This document shows positions 19,137-27,777 of a DNA stretch of 55,930 bases, piece by piece (the first letter of the stretch is position 1; each line of letters starts with the position of its first letter). The position numbers and the translations under genes were made by a program. This DNA comes from Segatella copri. Its GTDB lineage: Bacteria; Bacteroidota; Bacteroidia; Bacteroidales; Bacteroidaceae. The notes beneath the pieces are model-generated. The model did not search any database and was not told the DNA's origin. It saw nothing but the letters and a program-made list of their open reading frames with translations. The stretch spans positions 1 to 55,930 of the forward strand of contig NZ_CATKVU010000008.1 in the NCBI RefSeq assembly GCF_949820605.1, written 5' to 3'.

Positions 19137-20075
19137 ATGATGTTGCAAATACCGATGAGCAAAAAAGCAATAGCGGAAGCTATCGGAGTAGATAAAAGCA
19201 CTGTTTACAGGGAGATAAAGCGCAATTGCGACGCCCGAAGTGGTAGCTATAGCATGGAGCTTGCCCAGCGAAAAGCAGACAGGCGCAAGCAGCAAAAACA
19301 TCGCAAGGAAGTGCTTACACCGGCAATGAGAAAACGGATAATAAAGCTGTTGAAGAAAGGATTCAGCCCGGAGCAGATTGTCGGCAGGAGCCGCTTGGAG
19401 GGAATTGCGATGGTATCTCACGAAACGATATATCGCTGGATTTGGGAGGATAAGCGGCGGGGTGGCAAACTGCACAAATATCTTCGCAGACAAGGTCGCA
19501 GGTATGCCAAACGTGGTTCTAAAAATGCAGGGCGAGGATTTATCCCAGGCAGGGTGGATATTGATGAGCGTCCCGAGATAGTGGAACTGAAGGAGAGATT
19601 TGGTGATTTAGAGATAGATACAATTATTGGTAAGAACCACAAAGGTGCCATTCTTACCATTAACGACAGAGCAACAAGCAGGGTCTGGATACGCAAGTTG
19701 TCGGGAAAAGAAGCCATCCCGGTAGCTAAGATTGCAGTATGGGCACTGCGGAAAGTGAAAAACTTAATACACACAATTACGGCTGACAATGGAAAGGAGT
19801 TTGCAAAGCACGAGGAAATTGCGCAAAAATTGGAAATAAAATTCTATTTTTGCAAACCATACCACTCATGGGAACGTGGTGCCAATGAAAACACCAACGG
19901 GCTTATCAGGCAGTATATCCCAAAGGGTAAGGACTTTAGTGAAGTAACCAACAAACAGATTAAGTGGATTGAAAATAAACTCAATAATCGACCTCGTAAA
20001 AGACTTGGATACCTCACGCCAAACGAAAAATTTAAACAAATTATTAATCAGAATTCTGTTGCATTTGCAAGTTGA
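19137..20075 (+). pseudogene. IS30-family transposase of IS4351, N-terminally truncated
   Basis: 312 residues remain. The helix-turn-helix MSKKAIAEAIGVDKSTVYRE is present, as is the catalytic domain: DLEIDTIIGKNHKGAI (first Asp), ITADNGKEFA (second Asp) and HSWERGANENTNGLIRQ (Glu), ending in the IS30-type LNNRPRKRLGYLTP. The normal start and the first helix are lost at the junction with IS630. In-frame ATGs remain, so a shortened protein could be made, but activity is doubtful and the left inverted repeat is gone, so the IS should be immobile. Confidence 0.85.
20061..20068 (+). promoter_or_regulatory. Candidate ermF promoter inside IS4351 end
   Basis: TGCATTTG matches the -7 consensus at all fixed bases but one and lies about 30 nt before the ermF ATG, inside the transposase 3' end. 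ErmF expression from an IS4351-borne promoter is established for Tn4351. Confidence 0.45.
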
Positions 20076-20099
20076 ATTCAGCCCTGTAAGAAGTTACTA

Positions 20100-20900
20100 A
20101 TGACAAAAAAGAAATTGCCCGTTCGTTTTACGGGTCAGCACTTTACTATTGATAAAGTGCTAATAAAAGATGCAATAAGACAAGCAAATATAAGTAATCA
20201 GGATACGGTTTTAGATATTGGGGCAGGCAAGGGGTTTCTTACTGTTCATTTATTAAAAATCGCCAACAATGTTGTTGCTATTGAAAACGACACAGCTTTG
20301 GTTGAACATTTACGAAAATTGTTTTCTGATGCCCGAAATGTTCAAGTTGTCGGTTGTGATTTTAGGAATTTTGCAGTTCCGAAATTTCCTTTCAAAGTGG
20401 TGTCAAATATTCCTTATGGCATTACTTCCGATATTTTCAAAATCCTGATGTTTGAGAGTCTTGGAAATTTTCTGGGAGGTTCCATTGTCCTTCAATTAGA
20501 ACCTGCACAAAAGTTATTTTCGAGGAAGCTTTACAATCCATATACCGTTTTCTATCATACTTTTTTTGATTTGAAACTTGTCTATGAGGTAGGTCCTGAA
20601 AGTTTCTTGCCACCGCCAACTGTCAAATCAGCCCTGTTAAACATTAAAAGAAAACACTTATTTTTTGATTTTAAGTTTAAAGCCAAATACTTAGCATTTA
20701 TTTCCTGTCTGTTAGAGAAACCTGATTTATCTGTAAAAACAGCTTTAAAGTCGATTTTCAGGAAAAGTCAGGTCAGGTCAATTTCGGAAAAATTCGGTTT
20801 AAACCTTAATGCTCAAATTGTTTGTTTGTCTCCAAGTCAATGGTTAAACTGTTTTTTGGAAATGCTGGAAGTTGTCCCTGAAAAATTTCATCCTTCGTAG
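20100..20900 (+). CDS. ermF: 23S rRNA adenine N6-methyltransferase ErmF
   Basis: 266-aa Erm protein that dimethylates A2058 of 23S rRNA and gives macrolide, lincosamide and streptogramin B resistance. It starts MTKKKLPVRFTGQHF and has the S-adenosylmethionine site VLDIGAGKGFLTVHLL, the acidic ENDTALVEHL, and the catalytic NIPYGIT motif. Length and sequence match ErmF as I know it, with no truncation. It lies just behind truncated IS4351, so transcription probably comes from the IS end. The GC content is clearly lower than in the surrounding tra genes, consistent with separate acquisition. A large palindrome follows. Confidence 0.96.
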   Translation: MTKKKLPVRFTGQHFTIDKVLIKDAIRQANISNQDTVLDIGAGKGFLTVHLLKIANNVVAIENDTALVEHLRKLFSDARNVQVVGCDFRNFAVPKFPFKVVSNIPYGITSDIFKILMFESLGNFLGGSIVLQLEPAQKLFSRKLYNPYTVFYHTFFDLKLVYEVGPESFLPPPTVKSALLNIKRKHLFFDFKFKAKYLAFISCLLEKPDLSVKTALKSIFRKSQVRSISEKFGLNLNAQIVCLSPSQWLNCFLEMLEVVPEKFHPS

Positions 20901-20957
20901 TTCAAAGTCGGGTGGTTGTCAAGATGATTTTTTTGGTTTGGTGTCGTCTTTTTTTAA

Positions 20958-21101
20958 GCTGCCGCATAACGGTTTGGCGCTTGGCGCAGTGGCGGATTTT
21001 GGAGCACAAAACTGTCAATACACCACAAAAGTTGATGCGAGGTAGAATGTTCAATTAACCACGTCACCCGCCATTGAGCCAAACGCCTGTTACCTGCTGG
21101 C
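20958..21101. repeat. Large imperfect palindrome downstream of ermF, attC-like
   Basis: GCTGCCGCATAACGG and GGTTTGGCG at 20958-20979, with GTGGCGG at 20989-20994, are mirrored by CCCGCCATTGAGCC and AAACGCCTGTTACCTGC at 21067-21098. This makes a stem of about 40 nt per arm around a central spacer. The outer TAAC/GTTA pair, long imperfect arms and position straight after a resistance gene resemble an integron attC site. The conserved core triplets do not fit the attC consensus fully. The rest of 20901-21238 shows no gene. Confidence 0.5.
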
Positions 21102-21238
21102 ATTCTTTTAAATTATATTCAAGTCTTTAAATACTTTTTTGGTAATTTCTTTTCTGCAACTTCCGAAATCACAATACTCTGTTAATTCTTATGTAATCGA
21201 TTGAAAATGAGAGAGTTAATTAACGTAATATAACTAAT

Positions 21239-22542
21239 AAAATTTGGTTAAGTGGCTGATTATCAGTAACTTTATAGTTCTCTAAGCTCAAAGTTATATG
21301 ACATCAGAACCACTCAACCAATATACGGAAATATGCAGAGATGCTATCAAAAGTTCATCTGCAAAGTTAAGCAAAACTTTCGAGAGTCTACTCTTGGAAA
21401 TACTTTTATTATACATGACGATACAAAGAAAGATAAATTTCACTCAAATGGAGCGTTACGGTACCCATTGTGAGCAGACCTACAGAACGAACTTCAACCG
21501 TGGTCGTGCTAAATGCATAGACTGGGTGAAGTTCAACCTTGCCCTATGCCGACGTTACTTGAATATGGATGGTCTATTGGCTATAGCCATCGATCCGAGC
21601 TACATCAGCAAGTCGGGTAAGAAGACTCCGCATATCGGTACTTTCTGGTCCGGTTGTGCAAGTTCCATGAAGCATGGGCTTGAAATCATGGGGCTTGCAC
21701 TTGTCGATGTCCATGCCAACAGTTGCATGATGCTGCGCGCCCATCAGACTCCATCTACTGGAGAATTGAAAATGCGTAACATGACTCTCGTGCAACATTA
21801 CATAGCGGTCATCAAGCGTTATAAGAAGGATTTGTTGAAGGTCACCGATATTGTTGTCGCTGACGCTTTCTTCTCTATCCGTCCGTTTGTGGACGGAATC
21901 AAAGAGTGCGGTTTCCATCTTGTCAGCCGCTTCAGGGATACTGCGAGCCTATATTATGTGTATACGGGACCTCGTTCCAATAAGCCTGGACGTCCCAAGA
22001 CACTTGACGGAAAAATCAACTACAAGAAACTTGACCTCACACGTATGGCAGAGTTGCATATTGAAGGACTTGAAGGCACAGCCTACACACTCATAGCCTA
22101 TTCAAAGGCATTGAAGCAGAAAGTGCGTCTTGTCATTTGGGTTATGCCGAACGGAAAACACAAGCTTTTCTTCTCAACAAAGACATCCATGTCGGGTGAG
22201 GAAGTGTTGCGCACATACCGCTCAAGATTCCAAATAGAGTTTTGTTTTCGCGATGCAAAGCAATATACTGGTCTTACGCATTGCCAAGCAAGACACAAGA
22301 ACCAGTTGGACTTTTCCTATAATGCATCATTCGCATCACAGAATGTTGCGAAAGTGATGATGAAGGAAAATGGAGTGCCGTATTCCATGGCTTCTTTCAA
22401 GGAAATCATGGCAAGCACATACATCGCTAAACTAATTTTCGACAAGTGTCAGAGTAAACCGAACCGAAAGTTAATTAGTCATACTATCAAAGAACTCTTT
22501 GGCTGGCAGCGTAAAGCCGCTTAGCCGTTATCTCAAATTTTA
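21239..22542 (+). mobile_element. IS4-family insertion sequence
   Basis: About 1.3 kb. The left end AAAATTTGGTTAAGTGGCT and the reverse complement of the right end (AAAATTTGAGATAACGGCT, 22542 inward) share AAAATTTG, a central A and GGCT. The right end cuts directly into tetQ. I could not identify a clear target duplication. Confidence 0.75.
21298..22524 (+). CDS. IS4-family transposase
   Basis: 408-aa DDE transposase. The first Asp is in [15 protein letters not shown] and the second in [13 protein letters not shown]. The third residue sits in [16 protein letters not shown], which fits the IS4 signature Y-(2)-R-(3)-E-(6)-K. Full length with no frameshift, so possibly active. Its insertion removed about 90 percent of tetQ from the left, together with whatever joined ermF to tetQ. 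Confidence 0.9.
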   Translation: MTSEPLNQYTEICRDAIKSSSAKLSKTFESLLLEILLLYMTIQRKINFTQMERYGTHCEQTYRTNFNRGRAKCIDWVKFNLALCRRYLNMDGLLAIAIDPSYISKSGKKTPHIGTFWSGCASSMKHGLEIMGLALVDVHANSCMMLRAHQTPSTGELKMRNMTLVQHYIAVIKRYKKDLLKVTDIVVADAFFSIRPFVDGIKECGFHLVSRFRDTASLYYVYTGPRSNKPGRPKTLDGKINYKKLDLTRMAELHIEGLEGTAYTLIAYSKALKQKVRLVIWVMPNGKHKLFFSTKTSMSGEEVLRTYRSRFQIEFCFRDAKQYTGLTHCQARHKNQLDFSYNASFASQNVAKVMMKENGVPYSMASFKEIMASTYIAKLIFDKCQSKPNRKLISHTIKELFGWQRKAA

Positions 22543-22550
22543 ACGAACCA

Positions 22551-22748
22551 TTGATTAAAGGGAAAGTTCCATTAAATACAAGTAAAGACTATGCCTCAGA
22601 AGTAAGTTCGTACACTAAGGGCTTAGGCATTTTTATGGTTAAGCCATGTGGGTATCAAATAACAAAAGACGGTTATTCTGATAATACCCGTATGGAAGAA
22701 AAGGATAAACTTTTATTCATGTTTGAAAAATCAGTATCATCAAAATAA
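22551..22748 (+). pseudogene. tetQ: TetQ C-terminal fragment
   Basis: About 65 codons remain: [40 protein letters not shown] and a terminal [12 protein letters not shown]. These match the end of the ribosomal protection protein TetQ (about 641 aa). The GTPase and most of the body are missing because of the IS4-family insertion, so tetracycline resistance from this gene is lost. The TAA overlaps the rteA-fragment ATG by one base, the known tetQ-rteA arrangement. Confidence 0.85.
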
Positions 22749-23164
22749 TGGAACGATCCAGGAATTTCTATAAGACAATACGGTTGGGGTATATACTTAT
22801 CTCCGTTCTTATCGGATGTATAGCATATAATAGCTTCTATGAATGGCAGGAGATAGAAGCATTAGAACTTGACAATAAAAAAATAGACGAGTTCCGAAAA
22901 GAGATAAACAATATCAATATTCAAATGATAAAATTTTCTCTATTGGGTGAAACAATACTGGAATGGAACGATAAAGATATCGAGCATTACCATGCACGGC
23001 GTATGGCAATGGACAGTATGCTCTGCCGTTTCAAGGTCACCTATCCAGCAGAGCGTATCGATAGTGTGCGCAGTCTTTTAGAGGATAAGGAACGACAGAT
23101 GTTCCAGATAGTCCGGTTAATGGATGAACAACAATCTATTAACCCTCAAATCCGCAACCTATAG
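22748..23164 (+). pseudogene. rteA: RteA N-terminal fragment (first copy)
   Basis: About 138 codons of a sensor kinase N-terminus: a short cytoplasmic start, one membrane helix (YILISVLIGCIAYNSFY) and a coiled sensor region (FSLLGETILEWNDKDIEHYH). The frame runs out at the IS1380-family element; the kinase and receiver domains are absent on the other side. It is the CTnDOT-type RteA partner of tetQ and is only distantly similar to the second copy at 27778, sharing LLGE and H-x-x-R-x-x-x-D-S-M-L spacing. Non-functional as a sensor. Confidence 0.82.
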
Positions 23165-23165
23165 G

Positions 23166-24678
23166 GTTTAGTGGGATTTTGCTTGCAAAGCGACAAAATT
23201 CATTTTATTGTACATATTTCTTGCACAACAGAAATGTCGCAGACACAAAATCCCCTTACCCCATAAAGCGACTTGAGGTAATACGCTGGTTTAACCAGAA
23301 AAGCATGGTCTTTAACCAAAGTCTGTCTTGAACAGGTTGGCATAAGCATTGTTGTCTGAGTAAATGTTCAATACATGCCTACGTGATGTCTTAATCCATT
23401 TCGCAGGAACAGAGATGAACTTGAAAACAAAGGTCTTGATTCTGCTGGTGGCACGCAATCCAAATTCATGGGTTTTCAATCTCTGCATAATAGCTTTGTA
23501 GAAGTTTCTGATGAGAGCTGTCATAAGCAGGAATACAGTATTCTGTGCCATGAACGATTTTGGCAATCGATTCCAGCCAAAGCCATTGTTCATGTCATCG
23601 AAGATGCGTTCCTTGCCACCACGAAGATTGTAGAATTCCACGATGTCTCTTGCACTCGACTTGTAATCGTTAGTCAGTATACATCTGTAGGTATATTCGC
23701 CTTCCCAAATGTCAAGGTCTCCATCTATTCGCCTTTGTCTCTGTATGACAAGACGATACGGTTTTCCTTTCCATTTCTCAACAAGGATAGAATTCAACTC
23801 AAACTCAATACCGTTGATTTCAACAGTTTTCCATCCAGTTAAGGCAAACATGGAATCGTAGAAAGAAGAGCATCTGTTGGCACGAATATAAAAATGCCTG
23901 CAATGAGCCTCTACCATATCTACGATTTCCTCCGAACATGAGCCGCAATCCATGCGGGCACGAGAAATATATATTTCCGAAGCCTCCAATCGCTTGAAGA
24001 TTCTTTCCAAAGTTTCTTTTTGGTTGAAGCGTACGTTTGTGTTGCCGTCTCTATTTTCAATACCAACAATCATGTCGTTAATGACAGCTACGCCTGGACT
24101 ATAGCCCAAGAACTTCTTGTAGGTTGGTTTTGCATCATACTTCTCTGTTTCAATGAACTGATGGTCAAAGTCAAAATCATACTCTTGACCGGATTTCAAT
24201 TGACCAGTAGCAAGCAGGGCATTGACCAGTAAGCAGTTCATCTTGTCTGCAGTATTGAAATCATAGGATTTGCCAGAAGCAGACTTATAGGTGATGCTCT
24301 TAAAAGTCAGTTCTTCGATAGCACGTAATATGGTGTCTGCGCTGCAAGTGCGAAGAGTTGGATGAAGAGACAAATGTTTCATCAGGTGAGTTGTAACATC
24401 CTCAATACATGAGCCACCACAAAGATATACGCACATCAGAGAGCGTAGAATCTCGCTATATTGATAACCAAACATAGTGCATCTCAATCCCAAGGTGGAA
24501 TCTATGGTTTGAGCTAAAAGAGCATCAAATTGCTCCATAATCGAAAAAATTCCCCCAAAAGGAGTGAGTTTCTCAGATTTTATTTGTATCTTTGCCATGT
24601 CATATTAGAGTTTTGCTTGTCTTCTTTTCGCAACACTAAGGTAAGTGAAAATTCTGACATGGCAAAATCCTGGGTAAC
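23166..24678 (-). mobile_element. IS1380-family insertion sequence
   Basis: About 1.5 kb. The left end has GTTTAGTGGGATTTTGC (23166-23182); the right end, read inward on the minus strand, has GTTACCCAGGATTTTGC (24678-24662), sharing GTT and GGATTTTGC. Related Bacteroides elements (IS942/IS1186 group) carry outward promoters that activate neighbouring genes; none was proven here. Confidence 0.8.
23312..24598 (-). CDS. IS1380-family transposase
   Basis: 428-aa transposase with the IS1380 pattern: FDFDHQFIETEKYDAKPTYK with the first acidic residue, the central ISRARMDCGSCSEEIVDMVE, and a C-terminal YNLRGGKERIFDDMNNGFGW region with the catalytic Glu. No frameshift. It starts at 24598 (MAKIQIKSEKLTPFGG). 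Transcription runs toward the rteA fragment it interrupts. Confidence 0.9.
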   Translation of the reverse strand: MAKIQIKSEKLTPFGGIFSIMEQFDALLAQTIDSTLGLRCTMFGYQYSEILRSLMCVYLCGGSCIEDVTTHLMKHLSLHPTLRTCSADTILRAIEELTFKSITYKSASGKSYDFNTADKMNCLLVNALLATGQLKSGQEYDFDFDHQFIETEKYDAKPTYKKFLGYSPGVAVINDMIVGIENRDGNTNVRFNQKETLERIFKRLEASEIYISRARMDCGSCSEEIVDMVEAHCRHFYIRANRCSSFYDSMFALTGWKTVEINGIEFELNSILVEKWKGKPYRLVIQRQRRIDGDLDIWEGEYTYRCILTNDYKSSARDIVEFYNLRGGKERIFDDMNNGFGWNRLPKSFMAQNTVFLLMTALIRNFYKAIMQRLKTHEFGLRATSRIKTFVFKFISVPAKWIKTSRRHVLNIYSDNNAYANLFKTDFG

Positions 24679-24732
24679 TTTTTGTTGCACAGGCACTTAT
24701 AAATAATGTTAAATATAGTGTTGCGGAATTAA

Positions 24733-24897
24733 GGTTATCTAAAACAATCTGACATTTCTGAAAAAAGTCCATGCAAGACTTGTAAAGATTACGAAATATG
24801 TAGAATTCCGAAACAAGTATGTTATAGGGATATTGTAAGAAAATATGGTGAAAAACATTGGGATTATCCAGATGTTAATTGCCCTAAATGCCTATGA
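24733..24897 (+). pseudogene. C-terminal fragment of a radical SAM/SPASM-type maturase
   Basis: After an in-frame TAA, the frame codes for about 54 residues ending at 24897, with cysteines spaced as in SPASM auxiliary cluster domains: PCKTCKDYEIC, then QVCYRD and VNCPKCL. The upstream part was lost at the IS1380-family element. The stop overlaps the next ATG (ATGA at 24894-24897), so both belonged to one operon. Similar C-termini occur in Bacteroidales peptide-maturase proteins; the exact subfamily is uncertain. Confidence 0.55.
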
Positions 24898-27053
24898 AAA
24901 AGTATTTGTATATTCTTTGTTTTTACCTTGTGCAAAGCACGTTAATGAGCTTTGCGCAAGGTAAACATGCCTCAATGCAGGACACTATCAAACTTTCCGA
25001 TGTAACCGTCATGGCAGAAAGAACTTTGGTTCAGCATAAAGCCGACAGGATGATAGTAAGTGTAGAACATAATAAATTACTGAAGTCACGTTCTCTTTCT
25101 AGTATTTTGGACTTGATTCCTGATGTCGATTATGATGGTGAGGGAGGCATCAGCGTCATGGGAAATGGCGTAAAAATATATGAAAACGGAAAAGTGGTGA
25201 ACCTGAGTGGTGTTCAACTGAAAAGATACCTGTCTTCTTTGCATGGAAATGACATCAAGAGTTTGGAAATATTACCTCGAGCAACGGCTGAGTATGATGC
25301 AGAAGGTGGTACTGCAATTCTTGTTGTCAATAGACAGAAGAAGCATGAATATGGACTTTCTGGTTATGTGGGCAGCGATTATGAGCGGAAAAGCAGAAAT
25401 TCATACTCTGAATTTACTGGATTGACGTATTCATGGGGTAAGCTCGCCCTTTATTCCAATATGACTTTTGGACATTCGGAAAGTAAAAGTGTAACTTATG
25501 AAAATGACTATGGACGAGACCTAACTGTTGGCAGCAATTCGAGAAGCAATGATAAAGGGCATTACTATATGCCAAAGTTTGGTCTTGACTTCAATATCTC
25601 TCACAAACAATATTTGGGTGTCGAGTGGTCGGGAAGCTACTCAAAAGACTACTCCAATGCTTGTTGGTTAAATTCTACGATTACGGACAAGAACAATTAT
25701 CCAACAAATATAAAGACCTTTGCCCCATACTCATTAAAGGACAACGCCAACAACGTTACCTTAAACTACGAATGGGCTGTAGACTCATTGGGTAGCAAGT
25801 TGAACGTTATAGCTGATTATGCAGGGAAAAGAGAGCATGATTTGTATGAATATGAGAACCTATATACTTTAGGCATTGGCTCGGACAGCATCATTTCCAA
25901 GTCGCAACCCTCTTTAGAGAGTATGGATATTTATAGCGCACAGGTAGGTTTCACCAAGTCTTTAAAACTTCATCAGTTTGCCTTCGGTGCCAAGTATGTC
26001 TATGCTGACATCGGATACAATAGCAGATTGAATCTTGGAAACACGACCTTGGCAGGAGTGTTGTCTGAAGATATAGATCAAAGAGACGATTTCAAATATT
26101 TTGAAAAACGATTAGCTGTATACGGAATGTATAAGTATACATCACAGTTATGGGAAGTTCAAGTGGGATTGCGTAATGAATACACAGAATGGGAAACAAG
26201 GCAACGTGTGAAGAATCAATTGTATACCAAAAGAAATGATAACATTCTCTTCCCTTCTTTCTTTGTGAGCAGAGAAATGGGAGAAGGCAATTCTTTATCG
26301 CTGAGTTATACACAATCAATCAATCGTCCGTTGTATCAAATGGTGAATCCGTTCGTTTTTCATCTGTCAGAGACCTCTTACAAAGAAGGTAATCCTGATT
26401 TAAAAGGTGAGTTGCTATACAACGCAGGCTTACAATTCATGCTGAAATCTAAATATATATTCTCTTTGTCTGCTCTCTTCATCGACAGGAAAATCAATGA
26501 GATATATGAACAGATTGGAGAATATCAAACTCGCTACATGTTAAGGAACAACGGCACAACGAAGAGGTTGACGCTGTACATGGGCATACCTTTTACATGG
26601 GGAATTTGGAATTGCAGAAACAATGTAGAGTTAAGTCAGAGTTGGTACCAGAATAGTGCCAATTGTGTCAACGACTTTGGTGTAGTTCTGTCCAGTTATA
26701 ATCGCATCAGGTTGTCAAAACAACTTACAGCGATGTCAAACCTACGTTATGTCAGACATTACAAGCAACTCTTCCTTATCCAGAAGACAGATTACATCGG
26801 TGTTGATGTTGAGGGCGATTACAATTGCTGTAAGAATAGGGTGAATGTTAATTTTGGCGTAAAAGACTTGCTTAACTGTAGGGGAAAGAACAAGCAAATC
26901 TTTAGAAATGGCGATTTTGAGCATCATTCAGAATTTGATTTTCTTTCACGAAAGTTTTTTGTCAGTGTAACGTTTAATTTCTCAGTAGGCGCAAAACGCG
27001 CAATTCGGCATAATAAGGAATTTTCTAATGAAGAGGACAAAGAAAGAATGTAA
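24894..27053 (+). CDS. Outer-membrane beta-barrel receptor
   Basis: 719-aa protein from the ATG at 24894 (MKKYLYILCFYL); an in-frame ATG lies two codons upstream. Signal peptide to about residue 22 (MSFAQG). A TonB-plug-like domain follows (LSDVTVMAERTLVQHKADRM, LSSILDLIPDVDYDGEGGISVMGNG). The large C-terminal region has alternating aromatic strands of the outer membrane beta-barrel 3 family. It lacks the N-terminal carboxypeptidase-like domain of SusC proteins. Coupling by ATGA to a radical SAM remnant suggests it once served, perhaps as exporter or receptor, a peptide-modification locus. It is cargo, not conjugation machinery. Confidence 0.82.
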   Translation: MKKYLYILCFYLVQSTLMSFAQGKHASMQDTIKLSDVTVMAERTLVQHKADRMIVSVEHNKLLKSRSLSSILDLIPDVDYDGEGGISVMGNGVKIYENGKVVNLSGVQLKRYLSSLHGNDIKSLEILPRATAEYDAEGGTAILVVNRQKKHEYGLSGYVGSDYERKSRNSYSEFTGLTYSWGKLALYSNMTFGHSESKSVTYENDYGRDLTVGSNSRSNDKGHYYMPKFGLDFNISHKQYLGVEWSGSYSKDYSNACWLNSTITDKNNYPTNIKTFAPYSLKDNANNVTLNYEWAVDSLGSKLNVIADYAGKREHDLYEYENLYTLGIGSDSIISKSQPSLESMDIYSAQVGFTKSLKLHQFAFGAKYVYADIGYNSRLNLGNTTLAGVLSEDIDQRDDFKYFEKRLAVYGMYKYTSQLWEVQVGLRNEYTEWETRQRVKNQLYTKRNDNILFPSFFVSREMGEGNSLSLSYTQSINRPLYQMVNPFVFHLSETSYKEGNPDLKGELLYNAGLQFMLKSKYIFSLSALFIDRKINEIYEQIGEYQTRYMLRNNGTTKRLTLYMGIPFTWGIWNCRNNVELSQSWYQNSANCVNDFGVVLSSYNRIRLSKQLTAMSNLRYVRHYKQLFLIQKTDYIGVDVEGDYNCCKNRVNVNFGVKDLLNCRGKNKQIFRNGDFEHHSEFDFLSRKFFVSVTFNFSVGAKRAIRHNKEFSNEEDKERM

Positions 27054-27157
27054 AATTTTCCGAATCCGCTATCATAAATTCATTTTCTAAAGTAAAGCTT
27101 GAATATTTACAACATAGTCTACATGTCAAACAGGTAACTATTCAGCGAATGCCATAG

Positions 27158-27199
27158 CATAGCTGTCCGTGCCCCCCAAAAAAGGCACGGATAGCTATG
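27158..27199 (+). terminator. Hairpin after outer-membrane receptor gene
   Basis: CATAGCTGTCCGTGCC (27158-27173) pairs with GGCACGGATAGCTATG (27184-27199) with one wobble. The T-run is weak and distant (CTTTTTTG 20 nt on). A probable operon end. Confidence 0.65.
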
Positions 27200-27510
27200 G
27201 TGATAAGTCATACTTTTTTGCTGTTAACTTTTTTCCGAATATAAATTTAGAAAAAGAGACTCTTCCTTCTTGTTGAAGACAAAAGGTGGTAAGCAATTTA
27301 TTGAGATGGATCACTGGATTGACGAAGCAACATCATCTCTCCTCCAAGATATTGCGATATTACAGCCATTGGCTACGACTTGTATTTATGAAAAACTGAT
27401 GATGTTAGAAGTGAAGTTCTGAATGGTAAAGGTGTAAGAGTTAGGTAAACGACTCTCTCATTTACTCATTGATAAAGCTGACAACGCAAAAGACTTTTCA
27501 ATAAGATTCA

Positions 27511-27547
27511 AAAGGATGGTAGGATTGAAACTCTTGCCATCCTTTTT
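27511..27547 (+). terminator. Hairpin with T-run in the receptor-rteA gap
   Basis: AAAGGATGG (27511-27519) pairs with CCATCCTTT, continuing into TTT. The gap 27054-27777 otherwise holds no supportable gene: only short open frames and AT-rich sequence. Confidence 0.55.
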
Positions 27548-27709
27548 CGATTAAGTCTCACAATCTACACTCTGTCAGCTTTTGGCTTTCTTGCCAATGG
27601 TTATTATTCAATAATGGCTCTTTTTCTGACGATATACTGTTTTTACCAAGAATTTACATAAAAGTTGTTATAATATATATAAATATTCGTCTTTGATACT
27701 TCCTGCCAT

Positions 27710-27717
27710 TATCTTTG
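27710..27717 (+). promoter_or_regulatory. rteA promoter -7 box (TATCTTTG)
   Basis: Perfect TAnnTTTG, 60 nt before the rteA ATG; a TTTG at 27692-27695 is too close to be a standard -33 box. Confidence 0.5.
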
Positions 27718-27777
27718 CCGATTAAAATGTTAGTGCAAAGCAATAATGAAGTAATAGAAACGTAAAAAGTAAACAAC

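Larger units (their letters stand above)
19128..20095 (+). mobile_element. IS4351, 5'-truncated (Tn4351 remnant)
   Basis: IS30-family element immediately upstream of ermF, the arrangement of IS4351 in Tn4351. The codons TISMMLQIPM continue upstream of the ATG at 19137 only to 19128, where a TGA belongs to the IS630 end. The left end and the first roughly 15-20 codons are therefore missing. The right end lies just before the ermF start and is placed only approximately. Confidence 0.8.

Noticed and set aside
19957..19966. GATTAAGTGG resembling the sRNA seed inside the IS4351 transposase gene
   Set aside because: It is a partial 10-nt match within coding sequence, in the same sense as the sRNA and not complementary to it; treated as chance.
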